From Mikania micrantha (taxonomy: Eukaryota > Streptophyta > Magnoliopsida > Asterales > Asteraceae), in the NCBI GenBank assembly GCA_009363875.1, contig CM018682.1, forward strand, positions 58,612,031 through 58,676,030: 64,000 nucleotides of DNA. Reading direction: 5' to 3'. Positions 60,201 through 64,000 of the stretch are shown here, piece after piece; within the stretch, counting starts at the first letter, position 1; each line of letters begins with the position of its first letter. The notes under the pieces were generated by a model. That model had not been told where the DNA came from. It searched no databases and saw only the letters and a program-made list of their open reading frames with translations. Both the position numbers and the translations under genes were made by a program.

Positions 60201-60808
60201 TCGTTCGGTTCGCGTTTCCGGAACGTAACGCGTATTTTACGCGATTTTAAATAAAAAGAGTTGTTAAACTCATTTAAATGATGAGTTTCAAAATTGTAAA
60301 AATATAAAATAATTAATTTATTTATTTTTACTCTTCGTGTGTTGCCAGATCGTTAAACATTCACAATTACGTGTATACCCGCAATCGCGTATGTTTTTCG
60401 ATCGTATTAATTATTTAAAGTCGTTTAATCATAATTATAAGTTCATCATTCGTATCATTATGGATCGTCACCCATAACTATACTCAGTCTTGCTTACGTA
60501 TTACGATTCTTGTTGAATTAATTGTCATAATATTCGTCTTAACACTACGCACCAACACTATCCTGTTACACCGAACGCAGTATATATATAGGGCTCACTC
60601 TCGCTGCCCACCACTGTTTCGATATAACACAATACTGTTCTTGCCTAGTGAACTCGACTGTAGATAAATAATACATACTTGTTAAATAATAATGATTCTA
60701 ACACACAAGCACATAATGAACACATGATTCACATTGACTGACTGAACATGGACACACATTGTTCTAACACTGTTTACTACTACCATGACTAAATGCACAA
60801 ATGTTACA
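57217..60808 (-). repeat. gypsy3 5' LTR (3,592 bp)
   Basis: It is nearly identical to 47266-50857. TATA is at 60164-60173, donor-like sites at 59947 and 58586, GTTCTCACC complement at 57579-57587 and acceptor-like TTTCAG at 57538. As the 5' copy it would drive transcription of the element. Confidence 0.95.
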
Positions 60809-61315
60809 GAGTTTACTTCGGTTCTCCACAGTTATTATATGCTAAGCTCACTAGTGTGGTTATTGATTATTTGTTGATCTTCTTGTTAGTGAATTTACAG
60901 AAAATGTTCATCTTTACAAGTTCACATGTGTTTACTTAAACTCTTATAAATGTTTTTGTGTGTGTTAAAACTTATGATTACTTACCAACTAAGTCTGTAG
61001 TTGACACTTGATTTTCACATCTTTCAGGAAATGAGGAAAAGTATGGACGATAACTATACTCTTTTGGATATCATCACAAAGGGTCTTGCACTTATCTAAT
61101 TTAACTTGATCAATTGAAGACTAAGGTCTAGTTAATTTAGCTATATCTTTTGTGTAATTTGTTGTAAATATTTCATGATAAACATGATTTTTGTGTAAAT
61201 AATTTGAATGGCTAAATGATATGTGAAGATACATTTTAGTTGCCAGCGAGCTTTTGAACAATCCGCACATTCCTCATGGCAACCCGATGATTTTGCCATC
61301 GGTCGGGGTGTTACA
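60809..61315 (+). repeat. gypsy4 LTR, second part (plus strand)
   Basis: It resumes the split minisatellite unit, then carries TACTTACCAACTAAGTCTG, TAGTTGACA and CATCTTTCAG (acceptor-like after 61027), clearly homologous to the U5 of gypsy3. It ends in GGGGTGTTACA at 61315, the LTR 3' end in plus orientation. Confidence 0.75.
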
Positions 61316-61887
61316 ATAACTGGGCCTGAGCTTATACAGGAAACCACTGATAATATCGCATAGATTCAACGGAATCTACAAGCTGCACGTAGTCGCCAAA
61401 AGAGTTACGCAGTCAAACGACGATAGCCTTTAGAATTCCATGTGCATGACCGAGTCATGTTGAAAGTTTCTCCCTGAAAAGACGAAGTTCGTTTTGGGAC
61501 TAAAGGCAAATTAGCTCCAAGTATGTCAGACCGTTTGAGATATCACAACGGATTGGTCCTGTGGCATACAGACTCAGATAACTAGATGAAATCAGTGGAG
61601 TACATGATGTGTTTCATGTATCGAATCTTAAGAAATGCCTTGTTGATGAATCATTGGTCATACCTCATGAGGAAATACAAGCCGATGAGGAATTACATTT
61701 CATTGAAGAACTTGTAGAGATTATGGATCATGAAAGTAAGAAACTGAAAAGAAGTCGTATTGCTATCGTGAAGGTTCGTTGGAACTTCAAACATGGTCCA
61801 GAATTTATCTAGGAGTGTGAGGATCGCATGAAGTCTAAGTATCCCCACCTATTTACAGAAGAAGTCGTGCTCGACAATGGTGCTTAA
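61316..61887 (+). pseudogene. gypsy5 pol 3' end (integrase tail and chromodomain), broken
   Basis: It starts mid-integrase (ITGPELIQETTDNI), followed by the RQKSYA and PLEFHV blocks. Stops (for example within RR*PLEF and SP*KD) and a frameshift near 61520 break the frame. The last part is open from 61609 (FHVSNLKKC, EEIQADEELHFIEE, KRSRIAIVKVRWN), with TAG at 61810-61812 in place of the chromodomain tryptophan. It then runs to the natural-looking stop at 61885-61887. Confidence 0.82.
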
Positions 61888-61907
61888 ATTTTGAGACAAA
61901 ATTTCTT

Positions 61908-61921
61908 TAACAAGTGGAGAC
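61908..61921 (+). promoter_or_regulatory. gypsy5 polypurine tract
   Basis: AACAAGTGGAGAC lies directly before the LTR start TGTGACA. The neighbouring palindrome is degenerate here (AATTTTGAGACAAAATTTC). Confidence 0.7.
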
Positions 61922-62581
61922 TGTGACAACTAGTACCTGATCGTCCGAAGATCGTACGGTACGTGTACTTTCATAATTATTTTGTGTGAATTCTTATGTG
62001 AATAACAATTACGTGATAACAATTTTGTGAAAATTTATGACAATTATGAGTACAAATGACAGGAACAGTTCGGTTTGATCTGATTTCCTAAATAACAGGA
62101 ATCAAATAACCGACAAAACAATGAGAAATCAATGAGAACAAGTGAAACAATAAGTCAAGTTGTGAACGTTAGTGAGCATGTCAAATCAAAGACAATAATC
62201 TGATATCATTTTCGAATATTAAACTGGCAATGTGTTTGTGTGGGTGACGATTCGCACAAATATATCTATGGGTTTAACATTATGGATGATATCTTTATAG
62301 TAGAAAACCAAATCAGATAGTAAAGCCATCGATGTGTTCGTTCGGGTGTCGATTCGTACGAATACGCGCGAAGGTGAAACGATCTGACGAAACTGTCAAA
62401 ATTAACGTTTTTGAAACTTTCAAAATAATAGAAAGGAATTTAAGATATCTATTAGGAATCATAACCTAAAAAGATTTTAATAGAAACCCTTCTACCAAAA
62501 CACGTATTTTAAAAGTTACATCCCGTAACCGACACGTAAACACGAAACCGAGCAACTGAACACACCCGAAATGAACCGGGG

Positions 62582-62589
62582 TATATAAA
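62582..62589 (+). promoter_or_regulatory. TATA box of gypsy5 LTR
   Basis: GGGGTATATAAACCC is followed by TCTCTCTCTAC about 50 nt later, the same arrangement as in gypsy1 to gypsy4. Confidence 0.7.
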
Positions 62590-63057
62590 CCCTTATTTCC
62601 TCCTTCTTCATCATTTAATACAACATCTACCACTTCTCTCTCTACACTCTCTCACTAGAATTCAAACACCTAAACACTTCATTTCTTCATCAATTCACAA
62701 GATCTTGGTAACAAAACAATCCTTAGAACATATAGAGCTCGAAAGTACAGAAGAATGAAGCTCAAAACATAAAAAATCTAGGTAAAATGAAGCTCTAAGA
62801 TTCGATTTTTAGGGTTTTTGTCCAAACCTGGTATATAGAACTTGTGCTCGATTTTAAGCACACCAAACCTCATAAAACTAGCATATAAACGAATCTGGAA
62901 CTTATGGATTTCTTTGAAATAACTTTTGGTAAGCTGGGAATTTTTGAAATCAATATTGATGGAAGAATAAGAAGATGATGTAGTATCCATGGCCCCACAC
63001 ACTTGGCTGCATTTTCCATCGAAACTAACAAGTTTGATGGTCACCACTTCACCCCAT

Positions 63058-63436
63058 TCCCATCGATATTGCTAATATCGACTAGCCCATGGAGTTCAAG
63101 CCACAGAACCATCAATATTAGTCCCGGATAAGCTGATAGTGTTGATACTAATGGTGGTGTCGAATATATTAGTATCGACAAGGGTGTTCTTGGTGTTTCT
63201 TGACTTGGCCGATACTAGTGCTGTCGATACTACTTCGAACCGGTCAAAACTATTAAGTTCGACAAGTCCAAGGGCCCTGGGTCAATCATCCATCGATATT
63301 AATTAACCTTCAGTGAAGTCCAGGCCATCGATACTAAGGCAAGGTGTCGATACTTATGGTATCGGCAGCCTACCTTTGAGAAATTCTATGTGTTGGCCGA
63401 GGTGTTGTCCATCCATACTATCCACCTCTCTTCGAT
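63058..63436. repeat. TCGATACTA/TAGTATCGA motif tract in gypsy5 LTR
   Basis: About 15 direct and inverted copies of TCGATACT, TCGATATT and TAGTATCGA lie 470-850 nt downstream of the TATA box. Confidence 0.85.
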
Positions 63437-64000
63437 ACTATTACTACATTATAATCCAAGTAAAAGAAACTTAAAATCAAGTGTTATTAATCAAACATAA
63501 GGTCATATGGATGGTTTAAGGATGATAGTATTGGCTAAGGTTAATAGGGTTTTCCCTAAGATGTTATCCGAAGTTGTAGCCCCTGATACTATCATCAACC
63601 TATCTATACCCATACATGAATATAAACTAAACGTTTCGTACAAATATTAAGTCAAACATGAATATGTTAAGTATTTAAAACAAATGATTTCACAAGGGGT
63701 AAGGATGGGATGAAGTTGGATAAAGTTAACATCAATACTAAACACCTAATACTTAAACCTTTTCACAACTTAAACTTTGTTTTGTTAACCATATTTCTAT
63801 CAATCATGTGTTTAGTAATAACAAGTTAACTAATTTTCAAAATCAACTATGAAGGCTATCTCTTAGAGTTCAAATCTAAGCTATAATCATACGATTAATA
63901 GCTAGTATGTTTCATTACCAGTTATGTCTAATGCAAGTAACAATAACAAAAGGTTAAAACAAGTTAGGTAAACTAGATGAGTTATTCATAACACAAATCC

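Larger units (their letters stand above)
47266..60808 (-). mobile_element. gypsy3: young, intact Tekay-type Ty3/gypsy chromovirus
   Basis: The 13,543-bp element has two LTRs of equal length (47266-50857 and 57217-60808, 3,592 bp each). I counted about 16-18 base differences between them, roughly 0.5%. It has a full primer site, one uninterrupted gag-pol frame and a purine tract. The flanking duplication is GAGT (47262-47265 and 60809-60812), or 5 bp if the shared T at the LTR edge is counted. Taking a rate near 1e-8 per site per year, insertion would be a few hundred thousand years old; this is an estimate only. Long LTRs, the iMet primer and a C-terminal chromodomain fit the Tekay/Del lineage. 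It is the only element here that could be autonomous. Confidence 0.95.
61316..64000 (+). mobile_element. gypsy5: plus-strand family-A gypsy fragment, pol tail and LTR
   Basis: A pol 3' end (61316-61887), purine tract and LTR (61922 to the window edge) are in plus orientation. The LTR start TGTGACAACTAGTACCTG matches the start of the gypsy2 LTR. The left end joins the end of the gypsy4 LTR in the middle of an integrase codon run, so gypsy4 probably inserted into gypsy5. Confidence 0.8.
61922..64000 (+). repeat. gypsy5 3' LTR, truncated by window end
   Basis: The U3 shares blocks with gypsy2 (TGTGTGGGTGACGATTCG, CGAAGGTGA). A TATA box lies at 62582-62589, followed by a CT-rich leader start. 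A donor-like CTAG|GTAAAA is at 62782, 193 nt after the TATA. A tract of TCGATACTA words runs at 63058-63436. The U5 lies beyond the window. Confidence 0.78.

Overview
The window is repeat-rich nuclear DNA from a flowering plant. I find no host gene, RNA gene or bacterial-type feature in it. Almost every kilobase belongs to an LTR retrotransposon or a piece of one. The primer-binding sites are plant tRNA-iMet type. The Ty3/gypsy elements carry chromodomain-type C-termini and LTRs of 3-4 kb, as in the Tekay/Del lineage. The Ty1/copia element carries an extra env-like reading frame after pol, as in the SIRE/Maximus lineage. From memory, the env-like protein resembles proteins abundant in Asteraceae genomes, so a daisy-family species is likely; I cannot name the genus.

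Layout from left to right. (1) 1-8415: the gag-side end of a decayed minus-strand gypsy element (gypsy1). Its LTR is chimeric: the first ~1.1 kb is replaced by the 3' LTR and pol tail of a different gypsy family (element C, 2196-5640). (2) 8416-9813 and 43396-43984: two halves of one older non-coding, probably LTR-derived, stretch split by the copia insertion. (3) 9814-43395: a complete minus-strand SIRE-like copia element with 5-bp target duplication CATTT. It contains a 3,408-bp internal segment present three times in tandem (13244-23460), and a whole 13.2-kb gypsy element (gypsy2, 29046-42265, target duplication GGGAC) lies inside its 5' leader. (4) 43985-47265 and 60809-61315: a plus-strand gypsy remnant (gypsy4). 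Its pol tail is interrupted by a 1,029-bp hAT-like non-autonomous DNA transposon (44120-45148, 8-bp duplication CTCCAAAC), and its LTR by gypsy3. (5) 47266-60808: gypsy3, a young, structurally complete minus-strand chromovirus with an uninterrupted gag-pol frame of 1,516 codons and two 3,592-bp LTRs differing at roughly 0.5% of positions. (6) 61316-64000: pol tail and LTR of another plus-strand gypsy element (gypsy5).

How the parts relate. Only gypsy3 looks able to make all its own proteins. The others are broken, largely by nonsense codons of the C-to-T type expected at methylated cytosines, plus indels. The clearest nesting is copia first, then gypsy2 into the copia leader. Separately, gypsy4 was hit by the hAT element and by gypsy3.

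The most interesting patterns are not standard annotation items. Five of the gypsy LTRs share an architecture: TATA box, a splice-donor-like site 193-223 nt downstream, and then, 380-850 nt downstream of the TATA (to about 1,170 in gypsy4), a tract built from one short repeated word that differs between element families (CATTCG/CGAATG, GGTTCG, TCGATACTA). A donor-like sequence and a stretch just upstream of an acceptor-like site are also complementary, and they co-vary between families. All functional statements about these are inference.
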